This document shows positions 26,077 to 37,707 of a DNA stretch of 64,000 nucleotides, one piece after another; position 1 is the stretch's first letter; each line of letters begins with the position of its first letter. The position numbers and the translations under genes were made by a program. The notes below the pieces were generated by a model, which was not told where the DNA came from, did no database searches, and was given only the letters and a program-made list of their open reading frames with translations. Source of the stretch: Halichondria panicea (Eukaryota; Porifera; Demospongiae; Suberitida; Halichondriidae); NCBI RefSeq assembly GCF_963675165.1, contig NC_087392.1, forward strand, positions 1,813,001 through 1,877,000, in the 5' to 3' direction.

Positions 26077-29000
26077 ATGTCGAGTTCTACGCTTTCTGAA
26101 TCTGATACCTCTACGGGGGCTAGTTTTGATTCTCTATTGACATGGGTGAGTAAAAATGAATGCCAAATGATTGTGTGATGTTCAAGGCCTGTTTTACACT
26201 CTTACAGTTAAACACATTTGACCTGGGAGACCAAAAGTGCACGGAAGCAGAGGATCTATGTTCTGGGCGTGTCCTTCAGTCATGCCTGGCCTCTATGTCA
26301 GTTTACTCAATGTGTTTACTTGTAATAAAGTACGTATCTTGATTTGTGGTCACACAATTCTGATGTTGTGCAGGTGCCCGGAGGTGGCAGGTGATGATAA
26401 GGACCCATGGACAGAGATCATAACAAAACTTGAACGTATGTTAAAAATTGTTGATTACGTATAGCTGTATAGCGTGTAATTTTCGTGGGGCAAAATATTC
26501 GTGGTTGGAGCTCTGACCACGAATATTTTACCCACGAATGAAGCGACCTTGCCTACAGCTGTTTGCATAGACCTTGCAAAAATAATCAGCTCACTGCATT
26601 ACCACAAAACTACAAAATCATCATACAGTGTTGCTATGCAAACAACATGCAGTCCTGAGCAGTCTAGAAGTTGTATATGGGTACTTTTTGAGTAAACCCT
26701 TGAAAAGTACCTGCTATAAGGTGGTATCAGGTGGTATCAGGAGTACTCCTGGTGGTATCAAGAGTAATGCTTTTATCTACAGTTCATTTAGTCTAGAGAG
26801 TAGATTACCACAAATGTGTGAGTAGTTATACTGAAATGTAAATATCTTTTGATTGGAGCATTTCTAAGAAATAGTGTTGATACCCGTGTGTAGATGAATG
26901 ACTGAACTAGAACATATCCAAAAATATTTCCATGGAAACATAAGGTGGTGGGTTTGTGGTGATTAATAGAATAACAGCAAATTGTTATAGTGGGTAATCG
27001 GTTAGAGTAATAAAACACTAACCTTAAACAGCTAAGGTCTTAGACTTTTCTCACACAATAGTTTAATGGTTTAGGTATCCTGACCATCCCTTTATGGGTC
27101 TTACATATGCTCACAGTGTCTATAATTCATGATTTACCGGTTTTTAGGTACACTTTTGGTTAGAGTAATATTTTCTGAAGCATTTATAGCTTAGCTTTAA
27201 AAGTTCTATGGTAAGTTTACAAATAAATGGGCTACATTTTGATACCAAAAACATCCTATATGCTTATTCCATTGTTGAGATATCACTGAAAAACTACATA
27301 TTCTACTATTTTCTACTGTTTTAATGACATCACAAACTGCTAACCACAAATCGATGACACTCAAATTAACCACATAAGTGGGCGTACAATAACTGTACGC
27401 CCACTTTTAATTACGTTTGTGGTTGATTAAAGCATCATTGGTTTGTGGTTTGCAGCTGCGATGTCATCAAAACAGTAGAAAATAGTAAATGATGTAGCTT
27501 TTCAGTGTTATCTCAGCAATGGAATAAGCATACAGGATGTTCTTGGTATCAAAATGTAGCCCATTTATCTGTAAACTTACTACAGAAATTTGAAAGCTAA
27601 GCTATTAATTTTTCAAAAGTTATTACTCTAACCAAAAGTGTACCTGAAAACCAGTAAATCATGAATTATAAACACTGTGAACATTTGTAACACCCATAAA
27701 GGGATGGCCAGGATACTTAAACCATTGAACAATTATGTGATGAAGTCTAGGACCTTAGCTGTACAAGATTACTGTTTTATTACTCTAACCGATTACCCAC
27801 TATAACAATTTGCTGTTGTTCTATTAATCACCACAAACCCACCACCTTACGTTTCCATGGAAACATTTTTGGATATGTTGTAGTTCAGTCATTCATCTAC
27901 ACAGGTATCAACACCATTTCTTAGAAATACTTCAATCAAAAGATATTTACATTTAAGTACAACTACTCACACATTTGTGGTAATCTACTCTCTAGACTAA
28001 ATGTACTCTTGGTGGTATAATTATGGTGAGGTTTGAAGAAGTTTCAGGCTGAAGAAACTGTTAGTACAAAGTACCTTAAACACTAACAGATCACAAAATA
28101 TTGTTTGGTGCTTATCTAGTAGAAAAATATGTTCGGACTTGATAGTCAAAACCGGTATACCGCAGTGAGTAAGTTAGTAGGTTCTTTAGCGGAACAATTT
28201 TTGTACAGCACAGTCTCAGCATAAGTACTTTAGGTAACTAGCTGTGAGCTGGCTAAGGCTATGGCTATCTATAGCCTTAGCCAGCTCACAGCTAGTTACC
28301 TAAAGAACAATTTTTCGTACAGCACAAGTCTCAGCGTAAGGCGTTGGTAAACCATTCTCTACTCAAATCCTCTCGGTTCTATGAGTCTCCTATATAGCCT
28401 ATTTCCATGCACCATTGGTCACTTTATTTTTATTTAGTCATTGTGAATGTGAATGTACCCAATACTATTTGTTTGCATAGCAACATTGTATGATGGTTTT
28501 GTGGTAAGCAGTGGTATTTGCAAGGTCTATGCAAACAGCTGTACCTTTACCTGCAGTGCAAGCTCCAACCACGAAAATATTACCCACGAAATGTCTCAAT
28601 ATTGCTGAACCACGAATATTTTGTCCCCCGAAAATTACCCGCTATACGGTACCTATTAATTGTTAAAGCCAGTAGGTTAACTATAATTATATTGGCACCC
28701 CTTTTGTAGCTTTTTTTTATTTAATAAGGGTTTCCCTCTACAGATTATTGTGGGTGTTCTCTGGAGAAATCGGTGTGTCTTCAAAAGGTGAAGGATGGAA
28801 ACTTGGAGGAAATGGCAAAGGTTAAGTTTGCGTTACTGATTAGATGAAAGCCTTCTCCATCCCTGCTACTCTTAAATGAAATGGTTTGTTTTCACCTTTG
28901 ATTTGTTGTGTATACCATACAGGTGGTTGTGCTTCTCATCTGCTACTTTGTTGAGGATGAGTCTATCAACCAGAACGTCATTGAGCAGATCATGCAGCTA

Positions 29001-32000
29001 CCCCTTGGTGTGCAGCAAGATCTGATGTCACTCATTGAGTTAGGACTGGGTAAAGTCAACAGCGAAACTCTCTCCTCTGGCAACTTTCACTCCGGTGTGA
29101 ACTGTGGCACTGAGGCATCGTCTCTCCAAACAGACGACCTCACCCCTGTTAGATCATCTAGACATCGCAGTTCTAGTATGTTCCATCAAGGGTTGGATTC
29201 TCCAGCAGGTCGACGATGGTTGTCCTCCCCCGCTCTCTCTGCTCACAAGAGGAGGGTGCCTAGGACTCCACTCATTGCCAGCATTGTCACCACCTCTCTG
29301 AGGACTGACCCTATGGTATGTGTCGTTCACTTCAATGTCTTTTAGTAGCCGCATACACAGTACTTGTTATTTGCTAAACTTTGTACACGTACACAGTGAT
29401 ACTGTGAGTATATTTAAGGCTGTGTTCTTTTATTCACAGACTGATAGCAGTGCTGAGGACCTGCTGATCCTCCGACATCAATTGTCTGTCCTGGAGAAGA
29501 AATTTGAGAGCGAGAAGCAGCTCTCCGTTGACCTGAACACTGAGCTCCAGTCCACGAACCAAACCTGCAGCAGTCTACAGGAAACAAATAAAAAGCTGAC
29601 CGTCAAGCTGACCTCTGTTGAATCGCAACACAAAGATGTGCTAGATGAGCTTCTGTACAAGGAGAGAAAACTTGAAGAGACTCAGGCCATTCTGACCAAA
29701 AACAGGCTGGAGATAGATGCGCTATCTGGCCTCAAGGAGACTGTTAGAAGTCTCGAGGCAAAAGTGGACGCTTCTGAGGTGGTCAAACGTGAACTTCAAC
29801 ATCAGACAAAAGTAAATTGGTTGTTCTTTTATATAATTATAATTAAGAGCGTATAAAAGAGAAGAGGGCATGGAACAGCTTGCGAGCAACTAAAGTGGGC
29901 AGTGGAAAAGTACAGTAATAGACTTCTATTAATAGATTTTTGTGTAAAATACATACTGTATAGCGGGAAATTTCATGAGGTATAAAATTTCATGTGTTTC
30001 GAGGGCAGAGCAGTTACTGCAAAATTTTAAACTGGGATAAACTCCCACGCAACGGTACTGCACATGCAAAGCTAAAGCTATTGGTGGGTGTGGTTTCCTG
30101 GCATTGAAATATAACTTCTTCTGAGGGCTCTCGAGCCAAATAGTGAAAATGTCCCACTATACGTAGTAGCAGTATATATCCTGTCTGTGGGCTGTGGCTG
30201 CTTTGGTTTTTGCTGACACGTACATGTAGGGCTAGGGCTAGGGTTAATAGTCAGTTGCATGCATGCCCCGTCTCTTTTATACGCCCTTATAATGTAAATG
30301 TAGCAAGTGTTGACAAGCTCTGCCTCAGTTTACTCAATAACGTACTAAATGTAACAGAGTTTGGCAAATGTGGTTGCACTCTCCTTCCCTCCTATTTATT
30401 CTTGAGGCTAGGAAATTGGTGTTGTGTTTACCACTCTGACTTCACTCCTGTTCCTGTACATATATAGTTATTATTAATTATGCTTACCACCCACCCCACC
30501 CTCTCACAGAAGCTGCATGACTGTGACCTGGTCTTGGTGGAGAGAGAGGCGGAGTTGCGACGACTCAAGCTAGCCCATGAGAACACCCTTGCAGAGCTAC
30601 ACGATGCCGTCACCAAGAAAGAGAGCTCTCTGATGGAGGTACATATGCCAAAATTTGCTCCCTACACTCATTATCATGCAATACCGCTTACATGTGAGAC
30701 ATTTTTTGGTACCACCTTATAGGCAACTTCTAGCTGTGTTTCTACTGTGTTGTACAGAACCTAACTAGACCCCTCCCCCTTCAGGCGTCCAGAGAATATG
30801 AGGAGCTTTGGGGGCAGTTCAAACAACTGGAGCGAGACAAGTCACAAGTTGAATCCCTTCTACTCCAAAAATCATGTGAGCAGCATTTTATTTTGGGTTG
30901 TTGTTGTTGGAACTATACTAGGCTTTATCATAATAGAACTGTATCTGTACCTGTGTGTGTAGACATAACTGTAGATAACTGTAGGTGTTATAGTGTTTAG
31001 TGTATTATTATGGGTAGTGTGTCTGTGTGTGTGTCTGTGTAGACTGCTACAGCTGCTCAAGGATCAATCAAGTGCAAGTAAGAGTTTCTATAGGCTTCTA
31101 GTCATGTTTACATGGATTTTAATTCATGGATTTGCAAAATAATGCTTTGTTCTCGAGTTATGCCTAGTTTTGCTTACTTGGAATGCCATTGCAGCCTTTT
31201 CAGAAGAGTGCGTAGCAAAACTTGTCCATAGAGTGTTGTTACTCTACTTAGTAGTTAGTTCTGAACTACATGTAGAACGCTAGCTATTGGTAGCTGCAAG
31301 AGTGAGAAGAGGGCTGCAAGGCTCTGCTGATGCAGCCATTCATTTTCGACTTGGACTTTTGGCATCGATCGTTTTTAACAACAATCATGGTCGATCATTA
31401 CCTACTTCTTGAGTTCAGGATTCTGCCTGCATGCAGCAAAATTAATCAATGTAAAAATGTTTATCAAATTTAATATTCATGATAAATTATAACGATATAA
31501 TGTGTGTATAGTAGCTTTATGTTATGTAGCTTTGGCACCTCCACCGAGGCATCAGCACCAGCAGTGCTTTCATTTGTAACATGTTTTAGTCTAGTGCAAT
31601 TGTCTTTTGATGTAAACTTAAAGTTCTAGCTTATGCTACACATTGTGTTGGTTAGAATATGCAAAGTACCCTCTGATCAGTATATACATGTACAACTCGT
31701 GTAAATATTGCTCTTTTATTATTTCTTCTAATGTGCAGGTGAAGTGGAGGCCTCCATCAGAGAGTATGATCAGTACAAGATGGAAGCGAATGAACGAGTG
31801 GTGATTTTAGAGGAGACGAAAGTTAACCTCAAGACGAAACTTGAAGCCGCTCATGAAGTCAACACCGTATGGAAGCAGCAAATTGAGACACTGGAGAAAT
31901 CAAATACTGATCTTCATACCAAGCTGGATGTTGCTCAAAGGGATCACGAGTTGTACAAGGCTGACGTGGACCAACAAGTACAAACCCTGGAGAAATCGAA

Positions 32001-34564
32001 TGCTGATCTTCAAACCAAGCTGGATGTTGCTCAAAGGGATCACGAGTTATACAAGGCTGACGTGGACCAGCAAGTTCAAAGCCTAGAGAAATTGAATGTT
32101 GACATTCAAGCCGAAATCAAAGACCTTTCCAAAGAAAACGAGTGCTACCAGCAACAGATGGACGAACAACTGAAAGCAGCTAATTCTGAGCTTGAAAACA
32201 AACTGGCTGCAACCCTTCGAGATCATGACTTATACAAAGAGCAGGCGCGTGAAAAATATCAAGTGTACAAGCAAGAATTGGATGAGCAACTACAAGCGTT
32301 GAAGAAAGTCAATGTCAATCTACAAGCTAACTTGGACCAAACCTGTCATGATCGTGAAATGTACAAACAACAGGTTATTATTCAAATAGATACTCTGCAG
32401 AAAGCCAATACTGACCTCCAAGCCAATTTGAAAGCGGCTCATGAAGAGATCGAGTTAATCCAGTCGCAAATGGAGATGGTAGAGAAATCAACTGTTGCCC
32501 TTAAAACTGCACTGGACACAGCTCAAAGAGAACACGAGTTGTACAAAACTGAAGCAAATGAACAAATCCAAGCGCTTGAGAAGGCCAACGGTGACCTTGA
32601 AGCTAAGATGGCTACAATGTGCGAAGAACATGATACCTACAAGTTGAAGATGGACGAGACACAACAGGCCTTAGTTAATCTCCAAGAACAATTGAACTCA
32701 TCCTGCCAAGTTCATGAATTGTACAAACAGCAAGCTACTAGCCAAATAAACACTCTCAAGACAACTAACTCCCAACTTGAAGCCGATATGAAAGCAATAG
32801 TCAAAGAAAAAGCAACCGTAGATGATGCTAATGCTGAGCTTCAGACTAAACTGGATACGTCATGTGAGGAGTACAAGGCATCCAGACTTGAGGTGCAAGC
32901 TCTAGACACCACCAATACCACCCTCCAGTCAAGAGTTGACAAGGCCTGTGAAGAACACGAGTCCTACAAAAAAGAGATGACCGACAAATTGCTGACCTCA
33001 GAGGAACAACATGCTAAACTCCAACACGTATTGAATACAACTCGTCAAGAACATGCTCTGTTCAAGCAGGAAGTTACTAGCCAGGTGGAGTCTCTGCAGA
33101 AAGCTAACACACGCTTAGACGCTGACCTAGTGGCATCCCGTCAAGAACACGAATTTTACAAGACTGAGATTATCAACAGATTAAATACTGTGGAAAAAGC
33201 AAATCTTGATCTTGGAGTTGAACTCGATGCAAAATCTGAAGAGTGTGAACAATACAAGACCAATGTACTGGCTCTGCAAGCAAACAATTGTGATATTCAA
33301 ACTAAATTTGATAAAGTACACAAACATCATGAAAGCTCTCAGCAGGAGGTACAAAATCTGAAAGAAAGTGTTTCTGAGCTGAAGTCTAGATTGGAGACAG
33401 CCTGTGAAGATGAAATTGAAGCAAATGCCAGAGTACAGATATTGAAGGGAGCCAATTCACAACTCCAGAATGAGCTGATGTTTGTGCAAAGAGAGTTAAA
33501 GGTTAGACTGTAACACTGAGTCCGTGTACCGGCCTGTGTACATGTATAGTTAGTTTAGAGTTGGCTCTGTAACTAAAGTTTTAATGGTACTAATTCCAAC
33601 AAAAAATACCCCGTTTAGATGGGCTAAAATCCCCGATTTGTGGGCCATAATTTCCTGTTCTTGAATCATGGGCTATATTATTATAGCATGCACACAGTAT
33701 TTTGTCAAGTCCAAAATTGACTTTTGATTTTAACACATCATCTAAATCTCTCTAGGCTTAGAGTTAATGCAAATACTGTGGCTATTGTATGGTAGTGTGC
33801 ATTTGTAAACAAATGCTATTCAACAGTAGCTTGTGTTTACAGTATCTTTCTCTTTTTCTCAGGAGCAGCACAAATCAGAACTCCCAGCTACATCATCTCA
33901 CAATAATACTAGGAGTGGGGGAAACGAGAAGAGATTGGATGAACTCCAGCGACGGAACCTGATAACCCATCCCCACCTCAGATCTTCTTATCCTATTGAG
34001 ATGCAAGTGAGACCAGAGTCCCCGAGTGTATCTAACGACATCATTAAAAACGGAAGCAGAAACACAGCTCAGAGTTCTACCCTTCAAGGATCTACTTCTT
34101 TTGTCGTGTCTTTCGATGAGTCATCTACCTCAAGAAAGCGAAGTCGTGATCTTGACACGTCTGTCTCCATCCCTCCCTCCTCACTCCCCCGCATCAGTGC
34201 ACTACCCTCCCCTGAGTCGGCTACTTTCTCTACCACTACCGAGTCCACATCTTTTAGCACCTTCTCACAAACGTCTACCCGTACAACAGAGTCAACATTT
34301 GTCAAGACAAAATCGATGAGGCCCACTCTAGCAGAACTAAAAAAGAATACTCAAGGGACCGTAAGTATGAAACTGCGTAGTTACCTGGACGATCCTAGCT
34401 CTCGACCCTCTGTCTCTGGTACTAGTTTCGATGTCCCCTTATCCCCTCCAAAGCGTGCAATGCCCAAGAGATTGCAGACTCGAGTTACCAAAAGCAAAAC
34501 AATCCCTCCAGTAGAACGAAGGCAGACTATTGTGAAGCCAAAACAATCAAAAAGCAAGAAATGA
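26077..34564 (+). CDS. Long coiled-coil protein with NuMA/HOOK-like N-terminal domain
   Basis: Exons 26077-26145, 26208-26296, 26374-26435, 28744-28820, 28923-29315, 29440-29811, 30510-30639, 30785-30874, 31739-33501 and 33863-34564 join in phase to exactly 1,248 codons plus stop. Residues 1-170 (SFDSLLTWLNTFDLG ... EEMAKVVVLLICYFVEDES) resemble the calponin-homology-like HOOK domain of NuMA and HOOK proteins, which bind dynein light intermediate chain. A Ser/Thr/Arg-rich segment follows. Then come about 730 residues of near-continuous coiled coil, mostly from one 1.76-kb exon with 32-residue repeats (LEKSNxDLQTKLDVAQRDHE). The tail is basic and Ser/Pro-rich (RAMPKRLQTRVTKSKTIPP, ending KQSKSKK), like a microtubule- or importin-binding tail. 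A spindle/centrosome role is inferred. An ATG at 26017 is also in frame. Confidence 0.75.
26556..28541. mobile_element. 1,986-bp foldback DNA element with CAGCTG ends and TA duplication
   Basis: Terminal inverted repeat CAGCTGTTTGCATAGACC (continuing TTGCAAA), with its reverse complement at 28517-28541. Flanked by TA on both sides (26554-26555 and 28542-28543); the empty MITE at 47.4 kb has a single TA at that point, as for Tc1/mariner-type insertion. Most of the interior is a giant inverted repeat: arms of about 600 bp (26,789-27,390 and 27,392-about 28,000) meet at AGTGGGCGTAC...GTACGCCCACT. No transposase frame. Confidence 0.85.
28228..28305. repeat. Perfect 35-bp hairpin inside the foldback element
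   Basis: Arm CTTTAGGTAACTAGCTGTGA... (28228-28262) and its exact reverse complement (28271-28305) surround an 8-nt loop GGCTATCT. Imperfect direct repeats of about 35 bp (GAACAATTTTT-GTACAGCACA..GTCTCAGC) flank the hairpin. Confidence 0.9.
29954..30168. mobile_element. TACCGTATA-family MITE in an intron of the coiled-coil gene
   Basis: 215 bp. Ends TACTGTATAGCGGGAAATTT and, at the right, GTCCCACTATACGTAGTA. Same interior as the copy at 1,270-1,475 (AAACTCCCACGCA, GGTGTGGTTTCCTGG). Confidence 0.75.
31885..32110 (+). repeat. 96-bp coding tandem repeat
   Basis: Two nearly identical 32-codon units (second starts near 31,981, next near 32,077), with a third diverged one. They encode LEKSN-DLQTKLDVAQRDHE followed by LYKADVDQQVQ. 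More diverged units continue through the exon. Confidence 0.85.
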
Positions 34565-34770
34565 ACTATTGGGACATTGTTACATAATTATTACACAATA
34601 GACTTTATTACATGTATACAAGTATGTGTTGTTTTTTTCAATACACATGAAGTTGAACATGTCAAATAGATTCATTGCATTCCTCTTACAACCACAAGCA
34701 AAATTAATGGGACAGCCCAGGAACAGAAAAGTGGGAGGGGCTCATTCCATATAGAGCTCTTTTATCAGCC

Positions 34771-35955
34771 ATGTGGAGTTGGAAACCTACTACTGTCATC
34801 CTTCCAAGGCTCTTACAGTTGACAGGGTTAGTTCACGTTCTTTTCTTTTATACCATGCATTTGCTGCCATGCCGTCACCATCCATAGGTTGGGGCCCTGT
34901 GTAGCTGGTTCACACAGAGCTCTGTCATGTTGTTACTCTACGATAGCACAAGTACAAAGAGAGGCTTCTACACCATCGGCACCACAACCAAGGGTAAGGT
35001 GTTGCAGTGTATGCAGTATATGTATATGGTATATGGATGGATGACCTCAATTTAATGTCTCCAGTGACCTTTCTTTAGAAACTGCTTCGTATAATTATGT
35101 ATACATTTGTGTGTACAATCTGCTTACGTCATTTGCGTGTATAAATTATACACATTGACTACTCACTTCTAATGGATTATTCTATAGGACTTCCATGGCT
35201 GTATGCAAATGATCAAGACGAGCCCCATGAAGCTCAATCTTGTTGCTAAGTTGGTGAGTATCCTAGCTACATGTTAAGTAGATTGTTGTGGTTGTGTGCA
35301 GATAAGGAGGTTGCCGATTGGTCAGGCACTGGCGCAGGTAGAATTTTGTGAGAAGAAAGTTGCAGAGCATGTTAAAATGGTGAGATACGATAATAATAGG
35401 AACGCGTTTTCAACTGTTTACTGTTTTCAGGTATTGACTGACACTCAAAGAAAATCAGTGATACGTCATAAGGTTGCGCCTCTCAATCTCTGGGTTGGTG
35501 AGTGATTGAGACTAAATAATTACTGGTGTGTTAGGGGGTGGCCTGTTCTTGGATCGTGGTATATTTCGAGGGTATAAACTTTCTCGCGAAAAGAACGTAG
35601 AAACCAGATTTTGTGGAATAGCAGCCTTTTGCAGCATGCATGCAAATTGTTCGTGGTGTAATAATTATACTTTATCAGCAAAACATTTATATCATTGAAA
35701 TATACTCGCTATATATACGGTATCAACTTTTTTCTTGCAGCCGAGTCGTTTGTTGGTAAAGGTCAGTACAAGAAGAGCATACGTTATCATGGCAAGGGCA
35801 TGTTTGGAAACTCTCACAAAATGTACGCTCACTACTTCCTCACACTAAGAGAGGGTAGACCACCAAGAAAAGTACGCAGTCTTGACGACCACAGCAAGTG
35901 GAAAACTAAAAAACTTATTCAAGCTGGACCAAGGACAATTCCTAACGCACTTTGA
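34771..35955 (+). CDS. MRPL22: Mitochondrial ribosomal protein L22 (uL22m)
   Basis: Mitochondrial large-subunit protein that lines the exit tunnel. The N-terminus MWSWKPTTVILPRLLQ is arginine-poor but amphipathic, a likely import signal. Exons: 34771-34828, 34888-34993, a third ending 35254, then 35302-35382, 35431-35498 and 35741-35955. Core uL22 motifs: SPMKLNLVAKLIRRLPIGQALAQVEF, QYKKSIRYHGKGMFG (the tunnel hairpin) and KMYAHYFLTLREG. The C-terminal extension ends RTIPNAL. Same strand as its neighbours, about 200 bp after the coiled-coil gene. Confidence 0.88.
35565..35726. mobile_element. Possible degenerate TACCGTATA-family MITE in MRPL22 intron
   Basis: The right end TACTCGCTATATATACGGTA and a left GTGGTATATTTCGAGGG are loosely inverted. 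Weaker than the other copies. Confidence 0.35.
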
Positions 35956-36135
35956 TAGCTAATGTATGCTTGTTATATATAACATTGTCAATTCAGTTCA
36001 CACATTGAACCATTTTAATTTTGACTGTGGTTGTATAATAACACCACAGAGTAGTAATTATGTAAACAAGTGGACATTCTTCAGATGCTAATATAAGTGA
36101 TCTGCAACTAGCTAAGATATTAAAACTAGACTGCC

Positions 36136-37605
36136 ATGGGGTTTATGAGTAAGCGTTTCAGTGTTCTCTTAATGACTGTCAGTGTGGGAGCCAGTGTATT
36201 CCTTCTTTATAACCAAGCACAGACCAACAGAACAGGTAACTAGATCTAATACCCTCAGCTATATAATTAACCAATACCTATCAATTTATTTAATTTGCAC
36301 CATGCAGGTAGAGCTCTGTCAGTCGAGCAACTCAATGAAATACGTCTCGATTCGGCAGCTACTGATAAAGGTTTACAGTTTTTCCATGCTAAACAACACA
36401 CACCTTTGATGAAAACACCTCGCACAGTCAATGAAGACGTATCAGATTCCAAACCAGCACCAACACCAGCTAATCTGTTCGAACTCCGCTCCTCATTTCA
36501 GCTCCCTGTGCCCTACTGTACCCTCTCAGTGGACTCCCTGCTTCAGCAGCCATGGATAAGGGAACTGCAAGAGATTCTCTCTACTATTGATCCGCTCTCT
36601 GGCCCAATCAGCTTGACGACCAGTGACTACAACTTCCGAGATATTCTCCTGAATTGGCTCTCTGCTAGCACAGTGCATATCACTCCTCAATTAAGTCATC
36701 TCCTTGTACTTTGTATGGATAAATCGGTATACGACTTACTCAAAGCCCACAATATAGCCTCCATTTATGCTCCTCCAGAGTCGTTTATTAATAAAAAGAC
36801 TGACGCTGGTCTCAAAAGACACATTGCATTCACCGCAACACAAATCCTAAGACTTACAGTCATGAGGCTCCTCAACCACTGGGGATATGATGCAGCTAAC
36901 TATGATGCAGACGCTATCCTTGTGAAGAACCCAGAACCTCTCATGTATGATATCTACAGGGAGAGCAGCCTGATTGCGTCTCATGGTCACTTCCCGGCAG
37001 AGATCAGGGTCCAGTGGGGAGGCACCACCCTCTGTGCAGGGATGTTCATGGTCAAGAGTGGACCAGCTACAGGTATGTGCAGTGATGAGACATGCTAGAT
37101 ATAATGGTTGCATACTAACATTTGTTTGTTGCTTGCAATATGCTCATTTTGCTGTATTCATTCATACATACATGTGTACGTTATATTAATCTACTGACAT
37201 ATTTCTAACTCTGATTTCCCAGAGATATTCTGGAAGATGATGAATGCTGTCGTCCCTAACTCTTATAACGATCAAGCAAGACTAAACAATGCTCTGTTAA
37301 AGCTAGGCGTCCGTTGGGATGACAGCCAGCACGGGAACATTCAGACAACCGACTGGCAAGGAACGACAGACACTGGGTTTGATGTTACCGTTCTCTCGGC
37401 CCTCAGGGTATGCAGACAGACGTGCAACCGGAAAACACATAAGAGAGAGTACTATGTGTGGCACAAAGGAGGTTCAGGGGTAAAAGGGAAGATGAATTAT
37501 GCTCGTCAAGGTGGACTATGGTACCTCAGGAAAGATTGGGAGACAGTGACTAATAATAGTACTTTGACAGGCATAGACTGGCTTAGAGCAATTTCTGTAT
37601 CGTAG
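36136..37605 (+). CDS. Type II membrane glycosyltransferase, nucleotide-diphospho-sugar transferase family (PF03407-like), copy 1
   Basis: Exons 36136-36235, 36308-37072 and 37223-37605 join in frame to about 415 residues. A short cytosolic N-terminus is followed by one signal-anchor helix (FSVLLMTVSVGASVFLLY) and a stem. The lumenal catalytic domain has the DxD nucleotide-sugar site in NYDADAILVKNPEPL, preceded by LLNHWGYDAANYD, and later TTLCAGMFMVKSG. The C-terminal part has CRQTC and YYVWHKGG, both shared with the paralogue at 45,294-46,710. Golgi location and xylosyl- or galactosyl-type transfer are inferred from the family; acceptor unknown. Confidence 0.75.
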
Positions 37606-37707
37606 TTGTTCATTAATTAATTGTACTCTTTGCTTATTAATAATTGTGAAAGGGATTGATTTTACAATTGCACAAAACATAAATTAAGGGATAGTATCAA
37701 GTCTGTA

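Larger units (their letters stand above)
26466..28652. mobile_element. TACCGTATA-family MITE split by a nested foldback element
   Basis: Left part 26466-26555 begins GTATAGCGTGTAATTTTCGT. Right part 28544-28652 ends AAAATTACCCGCTATACGGTA. Together they match the uninterrupted 211-bp copy at 47,339-47,549 (shared CGTGGGGCAAAATATTCG, GAAGCGACCTTGCC, CTTTACCTGCA, AATGTCTCAATATTGCTGAA). It lies in the intron after exon 3 of the coiled-coil gene. Confidence 0.85.

Noticed and set aside
26478-28650. Retroelement or virus-like origin of the 2-kb intronic block
   Set aside because: There is no reverse transcriptase, integrase or capsid-like frame and no direct long terminal repeats; the ends are inverted with a TA duplication, so it is a DNA element.
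31027-31081. Possible microexon between the 30,874 donor and 31,739 acceptor of the coiled-coil gene
   Set aside because: Including it breaks the frame; joining 30,874 directly to 31,739 keeps phase and gives a whole number of codons for the gene.
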